Shown here: piece by piece, positions 9,442 to 19,970 of the stretch
Position numbering within the stretch: the first letter of the stretch is position 1
How the letters are laid out: every line of letters begins with the position of its first letter
Assembly (NCBI RefSeq): GCF_023898315.1
Contig: NC_064614.1
Span: 76,148,501 to 76,212,500, forward strand
Reading direction: 5' to 3'
From: Schistocerca nitens
Taxonomy: Eukaryota > Arthropoda > Insecta > Orthoptera > Acrididae
Length of the DNA: 64,000 nucleotides
Notes under the pieces: model-generated
What the model saw: only the letters and a program-made list of their open reading frames with translations
What the model was told of the DNA's origin: nothing
Databases searched by the model: none
Position numbers and translations under genes: made by a program

Positions 9442-11070
9442 CACGGGAATAAAACCGCTACTCCCACAAGACTCTAATTCTACGAGGTAATATTGATACT
9501 CAAAGATATAGTGGCTGCGAGTGGCAGCAGCGACGCTAAAAACAGACGGTTGTACATTAAATCTTTGGCTTTGTTAGACTACTTGGATGTAGTTTCAGAT
9601 TTAGTTTGTTTTGTGTTGTCTTCCTAGTGAGAGCAGAGAGAGGTATACATTGTTGTTTGAAAGGGATAGCCCGCCATTACAATCGGAATTGTGACTTTAA
9701 TGTTTGGTTTCTACACAGAAAAGGTGGAAGGATAAAAAACCATTGTGATTTGAAGGAGCTCATCTTGATGAAGTAACGGCGAATATAATCATCGTCAAAG
9801 ACAACAAAACAGTAAAAGGTAATTCATTCTTTTAAAAACCCGACACTTCGCATTGGACATTATACGTGTTTAAGTTTTACCAGCAATGTTTACATCCTGT
9901 GGCGAAAATAATTTCAAGGGCCTGCATCGAATTTATAATAACACGGATGAAAACCGGCGACGAGCAACATTGCCGTCTTTCCTCAAATGTAACATTCAGT
10001 AGCCCGGAAGTGGATTTATTCTCGCTACAACGATTAAGGATTTTCTGCAATTTTCATTCACCTCCCTTTTTTATTTGAGACTGTGCAGAACCATCAATAC
10101 TAAATCGTCGATCGCCGCATTATTATTTTCAGAGAAACTTCAAGATTTTTTTAAAGAAAAAGTCCTGCAATTAACTTCACAAACATTCATAATATTATTT
10201 TTAATGCAAAACTTTGATCTACAAAGAGAATTATTTCGCATATTGAGTGCGCTGTTTGTGACGAAGTATGAGAAATGACGTCATGAAAGAAGAATTTACA
10301 TGTTTTAATTTGTACCAAAGCGTCAATTACGTGGTGGTACTGCACTCAACACTGAACTGCAGCTCGAAATATCCTAAGCATTATTTCAAAACATAGCACG
10401 TATGCCAGTTGACGGTTTTCGCTGACTTCTCATTACAACTGAGGAGGAAATTTCAAATCAGAGATCTATTTACTTAAGACTAACATTACTGGAATAATGG
10501 CTAACATGAGCACTCTATTCAATAGTAAGTGGATACACTTACATTACTACAACGGTTTTTTCTTGCTTTTCAGCAGCTGACTCGCGTCATTTTGTCGGCA
10601 GCTGAAGAAGAAATGACACTTAGACATCGTTATTAAATAAAATTTTATAGCCCATTTGTTGTGATTTTTGCACCTTTGCATATTCCCAACGGGTCAATAC
10701 GGACTCAGCTCCATTTTGTTGTCTGTATCTGAGTCGAAAGATTGATTTGCTGTACTAGTCTATCCTGAGCAAGCCCCTTCATCTCTAACTGCTGTATCCT
10801 ATATCTCAGACAACTTCTGGTGTCGTCAGTGGCGTATGCGAATCACTTCAAGGTGCGAATAAGAAAGATATTGCCAATCAAATACGATTAAAAAGGATAC
10901 TGACAATATTTGCCCAAGAGGTTGTCCGCCAGAGTAAACTATTTTTAATCATCATCAAAATTCTGTAACATGACAGTGATTTTATCAGTCTTGAAATTAC
11001 GGCTACCACGAACGTAAGCAACGAGAATGATCAGGTCATCTGTAATTTTAATCTAAACAGCACAACAGAA
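9442..11070. other. No gene recognised
   Basis: AT-rich sequence of 1.6 kb. The open frames at 9866-10078 and 10075-10278 are short and have no recognisable domain or splice context I can support. No repeat family was recognised. Confidence 0.45.
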
Positions 11071-11271
11071 CAGCGCGGAATGGCCGCGCGGTTGGAGGCG
11101 AAATATCACGAATTGCGCGGCCTTTCTCGCCGGAGGTTCGAATTCTCCCTCAGGCATGGGTGTGTGTGTTGTATTTAGCATACGTTAGTTCAAGTTATTA
11201 TAAGTAGTGCGTCAGTCTAGGGACCGATGGCCTCAGCAACTTGGTCCCTTAGGAATTCACACACATTTGAA
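11071..11271 (+). mobile_element. tRNA-derived SINE (family B)
   Basis: The head cagcgcggaatggccgcgcgg and B-box ggaggttcgaattctcc are followed by a body ending ctagggaccgatggcctcag, ttggtccc and acacatttga. It is the same family as the host SINE at 4057-4649. I could not find a clear target duplication, so the ends are approximate. Confidence 0.8.
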
Positions 11272-11591
11272 AATTTGAGCCTAATAGGTACACAGCTAGA
11301 CTTGTTTACATTCAAGGACATTTGTTGTGCCTTAAGAAATACAAAGCTTTTGCTTACTCATTCTATTTCTTGCTGATGCCCTCATCTAATAAATTTATTG
11401 CCTTCTTCAATCCCCAGTTGTAACTTTGAATGCTTCAGAAATTTTCTACCAGCCATATTCCTATTCTTCGGCACTTCTGGTGTGACTCTCTTGGATCTTA
11501 CAACCTCTTATCTATATTCGTCTACATGCAACAGTGTATTCTCTTTAGACCTCTCCATCGCTCGACAGCAGAAGCAGACAGGAGACAGACG

Positions 11592-11796
11592 TCCGCAGCT
11601 CGTGGCCGTGCGGTAGCGTTCTCGCTTCCCGCGCCCGGGTTCCCGGGTTCGATTTCCGGCGGGGTCAGGGATTTTCTCTGCCTCGTGATGACTGGGTGTT
11701 GTGTGATGTCCTTAGGTTAGTTAGGTTTAAGAAGTTCTAAGTTCTAGGGGACTGATGACCATAGATGTTAAGTCCCATAGTGCTCAGAGCCATTTT
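11592..11796 (+). mobile_element. tRNA-derived SINE (family D) with a family A tail
   Basis: The head differs from family A (cgtggccgtgcggtagcg, B-box gggttcgatttccggcgggg). The 3' tail (ggttagttaggtttaag to cagagccatttt) is the same as in family A. The target duplication gagacagacg lies at 11582-11591 and 11797-11806. Confidence 0.9.
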
Positions 11797-12259
11797 GAGA
11801 CAGACGAGAGCTTTCCGTACTGAGCGTCGAAGCGGCGAACTTCCGTTGATGGTTCGCTAACAGATGGACAATCAGCGGAACACAAGCTGTTCGCTCCCGC
11901 TCTCGTACCGTTTGCAACACAGACTATTCTCGTTTGCTAATGATCGTTTGCTAGTATTAACACAGTGTAGACCAGGCTCAAAAATATTTTTAACAAGCAC
12001 AATAAGTCCATAAGTATTATAAAAATTGATGTACGTACATATGTATGCTCGTCATCTGATCCTAAACCACCGACCAATTTCAACTAAACACAAAACATTT
12101 TTCCCTGAGACATTCGAGTCTCTTCTTTATCTACGATAATGATTGAAGCAGAAGAAATGAATTGAAACTTGTGCTGTGGTTAACACTGCTTCACGAACTA
12201 CCTAAGTTGAGTGCCCTCTCAAACACAAACTTCAAATCATGCAGCAATGTTAACCCTAG

Positions 12260-12332
12260 TGTTGTGGTGGAGAAATGGCTAGCGTTTCTACCTAGCAAGT
12301 AAGAAGACACGGGCTCGAGTCCTGGCCACAGC
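12260..12332 (+). repeat. tRNA-like module (SINE head), first
   Basis: An A-box-like ggtggagaaatggctagcg, a putative anticodon loop ctagcaa and a B-box gggctcgagtcc. The anticodon stem pairs poorly. Not a functional tRNA gene. Confidence 0.6.
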
Positions 12333-12549
12333 AAAAACTTTAATTCATTTCTTCTGCTTCAATCATTATCGTAATAAAGAAGAGACTTGAATGTGTCACG
12401 AAAAAAATGGAATTATAAGATCTATAAGATCACTTTTGGTACAGGACTTTCCCATTAGGTCCAACGCTGGGATGCTATTATATGATTAGAAGTTTGTGTT
12501 GGGTAGGACACTCAGCTTGGGTAGTTCGTGCAGCAATGTTAACCGTAGT

Positions 12550-12620
12550 GCTGTGGTGGTGTAATGGTTAGCATTTCTGCCTAGCAAGTAAAAGAGACGG
12601 TTCGATTTCTGGCCGCAGCA
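12550..12620 (+). repeat. tRNA-like module (SINE head), second
   Basis: Related to the module at 12260-12332: tggtgtaatggttagca, the same ctagcaa loop, and ggttcgatttc. The right stem of the anticodon arm is degraded. Confidence 0.6.
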
Positions 12621-12664
12621 AAAACTTTAATTCATTTCTCCTGCTTCAGTCATTATCGTTAACA

Positions 12665-12821
12665 CAAAATATATCGCACCCGGTCATCGTAAACTTCACT
12701 CCACAATGTTTCGGCTAGACTCCTGCTAGTTATCTTCAGGTGAGCTATCGAAGACGGACGACGCCACTTCCGCCGCTCCGCCTCATACAGCGCGCTGAGA
12801 ATATTGCCACGCATACGTCAG
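12665..12821 (-). mobile_element. Penelope-like element, 3' terminal part (separated by a LINE)
   Basis: On the minus strand it reads cacctgaagataactagcag, then gccgaaacattgtgg, the layout of a Penelope-like terminal repeat. It is the downstream part of the element whose endonuclease lies at 15071-15490. The RTE LINE at 12822-15000 separates the two, with target duplication acgtcag at 12815-12821 and 15001-15007. Confidence 0.65.
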
Positions 12822-13890
12822 AGAACCACTTGCATGAATATCAAGAGCTCAGATGGAAACCCAGTTCTAAACAAAGAAGGGAAAGCAGAAATATGGAAGG
12901 AGTATATAGAGGGTCTGTACAGTGGCGATGTTCTTGAGGACAATATTATGGAAATGGAAGAGGAGGTAGATGAAGATGAAATGAGAGATATGATATTGCG
13001 TGAAGAGTTTGACAGAGCACTGAAAGACCTAAGTCGAAACAAGGACCCGGGAGTATGCGACATCCCATTAGAACTACTGACAGCCTTGGGAGAGCCAGTC
13101 CTGACAAAACTGTACCATCTGGTGAGCAACATGTATGAGACAGGCGAAATTCCCTCAGACTTCAAGAAGAATATAATAATTCCAATCCCAAGGAAAGCAG
13201 ATGTTGACAGATGTGAAAATAACCGAACTATCAGATTAATAAATCACAGCAGTTGGAACACGCAATACTGACCCTACGACGTATCTTAGAAGAAAGATTA
13301 AGGAAAGGCAAAACTACGTTTCTAGCATTTGTAGACTTAGAGAAAGTCTTGACAATGTTGACTGGAATACTGTCTTTCAAATTCTGAAGGTGACGAGGGT
13401 AAAATACAGGGAGCGAAAGGCTATTTGCAATTTGTACAGAAACCAGATGGTAGTTATAAGAGTCGAGGGAGATGAAAGGGAAGCAGTGGTTGGGAAGGGA
13501 GTGAGACAGGGTTGTAGCCTCTCCCCGATGCTGTTCAATCTGTATATTGAGCAAGCAGTAAAGGAAACAAACGAAAAGTTCGGAGGAGGTATTAAAATCC
13601 CTGGAGAAGAAATAAACACTTTGAGGTTCGCCGATGACATTGTAATACTGTCAGAGACAGCAAAGGACTTGTAAGAGCAGTTGAACGGAATGGACAGTGT
13701 CTTTAAAGGAGGGTATAAGATGAACATCAACAAAAGCAAAACAAGGATAATGGAATGTAGTCGAATTAAGTCGGGTGATGCTGAGGGAATTAGATTAGGA
13801 AATGAGACACTTAAAGTAGTAAAGGAGTTTTGCTATTTGGGGAGAAAAATAACTGATGATGGTCGAAGTAGAGAGGATATAAAATGTAGA

Positions 13891-14470
13891 ATGTATATGA
13901 CGGTAGTATCTGTTCCCGAAAGAACAGTTACCGTGGATGACCATGCAGCTCTGTTAGAAATGAAATGATAATTAAATGGACACCCTAGCTGCAAACATGT
14001 CCCCAATGAAGTACATCAACGTCTGTTTTCATTTCTAGCAGAGCTGCATGGTCAACCACGGTAACTGTTCTTTCGGGAACAGATACTACCGTCATATATA
14101 GTTAAAATATGGCTTCCCGGCCATTGACCTTCTTGTGCGAACGCACACGCTATGCCCGAACTCGTACGGGACTTGGTAGATTAATCTGCCACGAGTAATT
14201 AGTATGATGGGCAAACATCTATTAGGCGCACTACGAATATAGTGGTGTGGACATGTTGGGAATGTGCATCTCACGGGGAGCGTGCAAGGGATAAGTCCCT
14301 GCAGACGCACTATCCTCTGTGCCCGCGGTGGCTCAGATGGATAGAGCGTCTGCCATGTAAGCAGGAGATCCCGGGTTCGAGTCCCGGTCGGGGCACACAT
14401 TTTCAACACGTCCCCATTGAAGTACATCAACGTCTGTTTGCAGCCAGGGTGTCCATTTAATTATCATTTC
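13891..14470. mobile_element. Foldback insertion carrying a tRNA-like sequence
   Basis: A 580-bp insertion flanked by the 9-bp LINE-derived duplication aaatgtaga (13882-13890 and 14471-14479). Arms 13891-13966 and about 14022-14100 are inverted copies (gacggtagtatctgttccc against gggaacagatactaccgtc). A second inverted pair of about 35 bp (13964-13999 against 14436-14470, gataattaaatggacaccc against its complement) joins the left hairpin to the right end. It contains a tRNA-like sequence at 14321-14395 and no coding frame. The class is uncertain. Confidence 0.75.
14321..14395 (+). tRNA. tRNA-like sequence, Thr(TGT)-like, inside a repeat (probably not functional)
   Basis: The D-arm (ggctcagatggatagagc), anticodon arm (ctgc catgtaa gcag, anticodon tgt) and T-arm (ccggg ttcgagt cccgg) fold well. 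The acceptor stem does not: gcccgcg faces tcggggc with two mismatches. It lies inside a mobile insertion, so I take it as a transposon component or a pol III promoter module. The well-kept arms mean transcription is possible. Confidence 0.5.
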
Positions 14471-15007
14471 AAATGTAGACTGGCAATGGCAAGGAAAGCA
14501 TTTCTGAAGAAGAGAAATTTGTTAACATCGAGTATAGATTTAAGTGTCAGGAAATCGTTTCTGAAAGTATTTGTATGGAGTGTAGCCATGTATGGAAGTG
14601 AAACATGGACGATAAATAGTTTAGACAAGAAGAGAATAGAAGCTTTCGAAATGTGGTGCTACAGAAGAATGCTGAATATTTGATGGGTAGATCACACAAC
14701 TAATGAGGAGGTATTGAATAGAATTGAGGAGAAGAGGAGTTTGTGGAAGAACTTGACCAGAAGAAGGGATCGGTTGGTAGGACATGTTCTGAGGCATCAA
14801 GGGATCACCAATTTAATACTGGAGGGCAGCGTGGAGGGTAAAAATCATAGAGGGAGACCAAGAGATGAATGCAGTAAGCAGATTCAGAAGGATGTAGGCT
14901 GCAGTAGGTACTGGGAGATGAAGAAGCTTACACAGCATAGAGTAGCACGGAGAGCTGCATCAAACCAGTCTCTGGACTGAAGACCAGAACAACAACAACA
15001 ACGTCAG

Positions 15008-15500
15008 GGTCACGTTGAAGGAAGTACCACACCGCTCGGCGGCAGCGCCTTCGCTGGTGGGACTGCATGATTAGCTGTCTCCGGCGTTGCCGCTCGCGGC
15101 AGTCATTGTAGTATCCTGGTGTCTTCGTCTGAGCAAAACCTCGCAGAGGCCGGGATTCCACGCATTATCCAACTGGTAGCCGCTGTCACGGTTCATTACA
15201 TTTTCCACGATGCGTATTTCAACCGATTCTTTTCTAATTGAGTTCCAGAAAGACATTGCTGTGGCCAAAATTAATGTACTGTCATACTCCATTGAATGTC
15301 CGTTGGAGATACAATGTTCCGCAATTGCAGACTTGCCGGGCTGCAGAAGGCGAGTGTAACGTTTACGTTTTGTACAACGTTCTTCCACTGTGCGTGATGT
15401 TTGTCCTATATAGGCCACACCACACTGGCAAGGTATTTTGTAAATTTCCTCCAACCACAATAACAAATAATCCTTCAGCGATCCCGGCATGTCCGAAGTC
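15008..15500 (-). pseudogene. Penelope-like retroelement: GIY-YIG endonuclease remnant
   Basis: The minus-strand frame 15490-15071 encodes a Penelope-like endonuclease: IYKIPCQCGVAYIGQTSR holds both halves of the GIY-YIG signature with the Cys-x-Cys knuckle. SAIAEHCISNGHSM and later VEIRIVENVMNRDSGYQLDN are typical of the family. Unlike the fragment near 2.1-2.9 kb, the YIG triplet is kept. The reverse transcriptase is missing: the frame starts shortly before the endonuclease, and an inverted terminal sequence begins at about 15500. The element's own 3' end lies at 12665-12821, beyond the inserted LINE. Confidence 0.82.
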
Positions 15501-15790
15501 TGATGAACAGTGACAGCGGCTAGCAGTGTAGAAGGCTGGCCTGAAGATGACTGGTAGGTTCCCGGGTTCGATTCCCGGCGGGGTCAGGGGTTTTCTCTGC
15601 CTCGTGATGACTGGGTGTTGTGTGCTGTCCTTAGGTTAGTTAGGTTTAAGTAGTTCTAAGTTCTAGGGGACTGATGACCATCGATGTTAAGTCCCATAGT
15701 GCTCAGAGCCATTTTTTGACTGGTAGGTGTCAAGTCGAAATATCGTGAAGTTTATGACGACCGGCTGCAATCCTGAATGTCTTAGAGTAT
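15500..15790 (+). repeat. Inverted Penelope-like terminal sequence, split by a SINE
   Basis: The plus-strand stretch ggcctgaagatgactggtag continues after the SINE as gtcaagtcgaaatatcgtg and gacgaccggctgca. It resembles, in opposite orientation, the terminal part at 12665-12740 (I estimate about 75% identity). It abuts the truncated endonuclease, the same arrangement as at 2208-3005. Confidence 0.65.
15560..15716 (+). mobile_element. SINE (family D), 5'-truncated
   Basis: It begins inside the head at tcccgggttcgattcccgg and runs to the shared tail ending cagagccatttttt. The 12-bp target duplication tgactggtaggt lies at 15548-15559 and 15717-15728. Confidence 0.93.
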
Positions 15791-16683
15791 TTGATTCGTT
15801 CTAAAAATTTTGAATTTCACACGAAACGTGTCACTCACTGTGTGGAAAGAATCCTTTATGGGAAGAGAACCACAATCATATCAAAGGGGCATCGATAGGG
15901 GTGGAAAAGCATTGTAGCCCATGACAAGCGAATGCCCATATGTTCGTCCAGTATTTAGAAACAGGAGCATTTAGTGACTTGCAACGAACGTTACAAATAA
16001 TTTCAAAAATTTGCGAAACAGTTTCTCCCGCACAACCGCCACAAAATGATGAAAAGAAACAATATGTACCGCTTACTAAATTTTCGCTTTTCAGGACGTA
16101 AAACAACCGCATGAAGTAGAACGTTTGAATTTATTGCTCTTTTAATACTAACTGCATCGACAACACAGGTTTCATCCAATATTCACATATACCACTCAAT
16201 GTAACAGAAAAATTATATCACTGTACGACCCTTAGCTCAGGAAATATGACGTCATAAGTACTGAGATGCGCGAAAAACTGTTACATCATTTATAAAGTTT
16301 ACATTTTTTTACTTGATTACTACTAATTCTTTTCGTGAAACATTCGCAAACACTACCTACTGAAAGTATCTACAAAACTATGCCATTGTACGACGCACAG
16401 TTCGGGAGATATAATATACACACTGAGATACGTGAAAAATATTACTTATTTGCTACTGACTCTATTCAGAACTCACGTCACAGGCAGTAAACACATATGG
16501 CGCTGGATTCACCTACGAAATTTACCACTGTACGGCACATACTTAAGGAGATGCGGCGTCATAAACGTTGAGCTGAGTGAAAATAAAACCTCAGCGTGAA
16601 TTTCGCTAAAGGTACAAGTGAAATATGTATACAGAGACTAATGAAATATGTTAGGTATGTGTGACATGTGTTTGACGTGTACA
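15791..16683. other. No gene recognised
   Basis: AT-rich sequence. Several blocks of the form actgtacgac-ccttagctcaggaaatatgacgtcat recur loosely (about 16215, 16390, 16533), suggesting a very diverged tandem repeat. No coding signal. Confidence 0.4.
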
Positions 16684-16685
16684 TA

Positions 16686-17898
16686 CACTATGTGATCAAA
16701 AGTTTCCGGACATCCCCAAAAACACGTTTTTCATATTAGGTGCACTGTGCTGCCACCAACTGCCGGGTACTCAATATCACCGTTTCAGTAGTCATCAGAC
16801 GTCGTGAGAGAGCGGAATGCACGGACTTCCAACGTGGTCAGGTCACTGGGTGTCACTTGTGTCGTATGTTGTACGCGAGATTTCCACACCCCTAAACATC
16901 CCTAGGTCCACAGTTTCCGATACGATAGTGAAGTGGAAACGTGAAAGGACACGTTCAGCACAAAAGCGTACAGGCCGACCGTGTAGGTTGACTGACACAG
17001 ACCGCCGATAGTTGAAGAGGGTCGTAATGTGTAATAGGCAAAGATCTATCCACACCATCACACAGGAATTCCAATCTGCATCAGGATCCACTGCAAGTAC
17101 TATAACAGTTAGGTGAGCGGTGAGTAGACTGCGATATCATTGTCGAGCGGCTGCTCATAAGCCACACATCACACCGGTAAATGCCAAACGTCGCCCTGCT
17201 TGGTGTAACAAGCGTAAACATTGGACGATTGAACAGTAGAGAAACGTTGTGTGGAGTGAAGAATCACGGTACACAGTGTGGCGATCAGATGGCAGGGTGT
17301 GGGTATGGCGAATACCCAGTGAACGTCATCTACCAGCGTGTGTAGTGCCAACAGTAAAATTCGGAGGCGGTGGTGTTATGGTGTGTTCGTGCTTTCCATG
17401 GAGTTGGTTTGCACAGCTTCTTGTTTTGCGTGGTACTATCACAGCACAGACCGACATTGTTGTTTTCAGAACCTTCTTGCTTCCCACTGTTGAAGACCAA
17501 TTCGCAAATGGCGATTGCATCTTTCAGCACGATCGAACACCACTTCATAATGCACGGCCTGTGGCGGAGTGATTACACGACAGTAAAATCCCTGTAATGG
17601 ACTGGCCCGCATAGAGTCCTGACCTGAATGCTATAGAACACCTTTGGGATATTTTGGAACGCCGACTTCGTGTCAGGCCTCACCGACCGACATCGATACC
17701 TCTCCTCAGTGCAGCACTCCGTGAAGAATGGGCTGCGATTTCCCAAGAAACGTTCCAGCACCTGATTGATGCAGCTATAGCGTAAGCTGTCATCAAGGCT
17801 AAGGGTGGGTGAACACCATATTGAATTCCAGCATTACCGCGCCACGAACTTTTAAGAGATTTTCAGCCAGGTGTCCGGATACTTTTAATCAGATAGTG
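16686..17898 (+). mobile_element. Tc1-like DNA transposon, degenerate
   Basis: Terminal inverted repeats (cactatgtgatcaaaagttt against the reverse complement of aaaagtatc-type sequence at the right end) are flanked by TA at 16684-16685 and 17899-17900. About 1.2 kb in length, with a transposase pseudogene on the plus strand. Confidence 0.9.
16817..17824 (+). pseudogene. Tc1-like transposase pseudogene (seven in-frame stops)
   Basis: One frame of about 336 codons can be followed from the ATG at 16817 to the family C-terminus. A helix-turn-helix-like stretch is at TPLNIPRSTVSDTIVKWKRE. Premature stops follow DTDRR, TITVR, TIEQ, PVAE, WPA, AAIA and KAKGG, without a clear frameshift downstream of the DNA-binding region. 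The first catalytic Asp is lost: WSEESRYTVW has Glu where the family has Asp. The second (FQHDRTPLH) and third (LNAIEHLW) positions remain and are 34 apart. Long inactive. Confidence 0.88.
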
Positions 17899-17984
17899 TA
17901 CGTGGACAAAGAAACGGGAGAAAACCTCACCCTAAACTCTTGGAACGATTTCAATCAAATTTGGTACACAAGAAATACTGTGGT

Positions 17985-18119
17985 GGTAAGAACCTCCACA
18001 ATCCTATTGATGTGGAAAGAGGGGAGAAGGTAATCCACACACCGAGAGAGGGAAGGAGGAGATCGATACAAAATGGTGGGAAGGGGGAGATGGACAGAGA
18101 GAAAGGAGAGGAAGAAATG
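17985..18119 (+). repeat. Purine-rich tract, left part
   Basis: GA-rich sequence (gagggaaggaggagatcg, gggggagatggacagagaga) that continues beyond the Tc1-like insertion at about 19530. Confidence 0.75.
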
Positions 18120-19527
18120 AACTACTGGCCATTAAAATTGCTACTCCAAGAAATAATGTAGGTCATAAACGGGTATTCATTCAACAAATACAGTACACTA
18201 GAACTGACATGTGATCTCATTTTCACGCAATTTGGGTGCATAGATCCTGAGAAATCAGTACCCAGAACAACCACCTCTGGCCGTAATAATGGCCTTGATA
18301 CCCTCGAGCAATGAGTCAAACAGAGCTTGGATGGCGTGTACAGGTACAGCTGCCCATGCAGCTTCAACACGATACCACAGTTCATCAAGAGTAGTGACTG
18401 GCATATTGTGACGAGCCAGTTGCTCGGCCACCATTGACCAGACGTTTTCAGTTACTGAGAGATCTGGAGAATGGGCTGGCCACGGCAGCAGTCGAACATT
18501 TTCTGTATCCAGAAAGGCCCGTAAAGGACCTGCAACATGCGGTCGTGCATTATCCTGCTGAAATGTATTGTTTCGCAGGGATCGAATGAAGGGTAGAGCC
18601 ACGGGTCGTAACTCATTTGAAATGTAACGTCCACTGTTCAAAGTGCCGTCAACGCGAACAAGAGGTGACCGAGACATGTAACCAATGGCACCCGATACCA
18701 AACCGCCGGGTGATACGCCAGTATGGCGATGACGCATACACGCTTCCAATGTGCGTTCACCGCGATGTCGCCAAACACGGATGCGGCCATCATGATGCTG
18801 TAAACAGAACCTGCATTCATCCGAAAAAATGACGTTTTGAAATTCGTGCACCCAGGTTCGTCGTTGAGTACACCATCGCAGGCGCTCCTGTCTGTGATGC
18901 AGCGTCAAGGGTAACCGCAGCCATGGTCTCTGAGCTGATAGTCCATGCTGCTGCAAACGTCGTCGAACTGTTCATGCAGATGGTTGTTATCGTGCAAACG
19001 ACCCCATCTGTTGACTCAGTGATCGAGACGTGACTACACGATCCGTTACAGCCATGCTGATAAGATGCCCATCATCTCTACTGCTAGTGATATGAGGCCG
19101 TTGGGATCCATCACGGCGTTCCATATTACCTTCCTGAACCCACCAATTCCATATTCTGCTAACAGTCATTGGATCTCGATCAATGCGAGCAGCAATGTCG
19201 CGATAAGATAAACCGCAATCGCGAGAGGCTACAATCCGACCTTTATCAAAGTGGGAAACATGATGGTACGCATTTCTCCTCCTTACACGAGGCATCATAA
19301 CAACGTTTCACCGGGCAACGCCGGTCAACTGCTGTTTGTGTATGAGAAATCGGTTGGAAACTTTCCTCATGTCAGCACGTTGTAGGTGTCGCCACCGTCG
19401 CCAACCTTGCGTGAATGCTCTGAAAAGCTAATCATTTGCGTATCACAGCATCTTCTTCCCGTCGGTTAAATTTTTGCGTCTTTAGCCCGTCATCTTCGTG
19501 GTGTAGCAATGTTAATGGCCAGTAGTG
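18120..19527 (-). mobile_element. Tc1-like DNA transposon inside the purine-rich tract
   Basis: The terminal repeats are actactggccattaaaattgc on the left and the complement of gcaatgttaatggccagtag on the right. TA follows at 19528-19529; the left TA appears mutated. GA-rich sequence resumes on both sides. A transposase pseudogene lies on the minus strand. Confidence 0.9.
18255..19298 (-). pseudogene. Tc1-like transposase with two in-frame stops
   Basis: A 348-codon frame runs from the ATG at 19298 (MMPRVRRRNAYHHVSHFDKG) to 18255. Only two nonsense codons interrupt it, ten nucleotides' worth of codons apart near 18989 and 18974 (after GSFAR and after QPSA), and there is no frameshift. The helix-turn-helix region (KGRIVASRDCGLSYRDIAAR) is intact. 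The catalytic residues are present: Asp in IFSDECRF, Asp in FQQDNARPH, Glu in SVTENVW, with the last two 34 residues apart. Apart from the two stops it looks complete, so it decayed recently compared with the element at 16.7 kb. Confidence 0.9.
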
Positions 19528-19529
19528 TA

Positions 19530-19970
19530 TAAAGAGAATGGAGAGAGGAGGAGATGAACAGAGGAGTGAGGAGGACATGAAGAGTGGTAGTGGATAGCAT
19601 TAGATGGACACAGGGAGGAGATGGACAGTCAGAGGGGGAGGATAAGATGAAGAAAGAGAGTTGGGAGGAGGACATGGAATTTTTAGGGGCAGGAGGAGAT
19701 GAACAGATGGGGAAGAAGGAGGACAGAGGATATGGGAGTAGTTGGGCTCGGAGGGAGTGATGAGCAAACAGATAAATAGAGGGGAAGAATAAGATGGGCA
19801 GAGGAGAGGAGACGAACAAAGAACGGGGGATTGAGGAGGTGGGCAGAATGAGGGACTGGAAGAGGTAGTGGACGAGGGGTAGGAGATGGACAGAGAGAGA
19901 AAGAGGGAAGGAAGACGCGGACTAATAGAAGACTGAAATAAGTGCATATCTGGGAAAAGGTGGGTACTCA
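19530..19970 (+). repeat. Purine-rich low-complexity tract, right part
   Basis: About 430 bp of GA-rich sequence with a loose repeat of ggaggagatggacag. It gives long Ser/Pro-rich open frames on the minus strand that I reject as genes. Confidence 0.85.

Larger units (their letters stand above)
12105..12625. repeat. Foldback repeat with two tRNA-like modules
   Basis: Arms at 12111-12163 and 12342-12393 are inverted copies (cattcgagtctcttctttat against its complement). A second, weaker inverted pair is 12191-12235 and 12485-12531 (aactacctaagttgagtg against cactcagcttgggtagtt). Two tRNA-like modules with the same 3' extension (agcaaaaactttaattcatt) sit between and after the arms. This looks like SINE-type units joined in opposite orientations. 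Confidence 0.65.
12824..14980 (+). pseudogene. RTE LINE reverse transcriptase, broken
   Basis: Frames between 12824 and 14980 cover the reverse transcriptase and C-terminal region of an RTE-type protein, with no endonuclease part. Landmarks are GEIPSDFKKNIIIPIPRKA, RQGCSLSPMLFNLYIE, the catalytic RFADDIVILSE (about 13627-13659), and the C-terminal DRLVGHVLRHQGI. Against the relative at 60091-61855 this copy has a deletion near 13245-13260 that shifts frame, a stop after ETAKDL (13672-13674), the foreign insertion after IKCR, and a stop after RRMLNI (14682-14684). It cannot make a full protein. Confidence 0.9.
12822..15000 (+). mobile_element. RTE-type LINE, 5'-truncated and interrupted
   Basis: A truncated non-LTR retrotransposon ending in a (CAA)n tail. 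It is flanked by the 7-bp duplication acgtcag and inserted into the 3' region of a Penelope-like element. It carries a 580-bp foreign insertion at 13891-14470. Confidence 0.9.

Noticed and set aside
9480-9840. Possible host exon near gtggctgcgagtggcagcag
   Set aside because: No sustained open frame, domain or convincing splice context could be identified.
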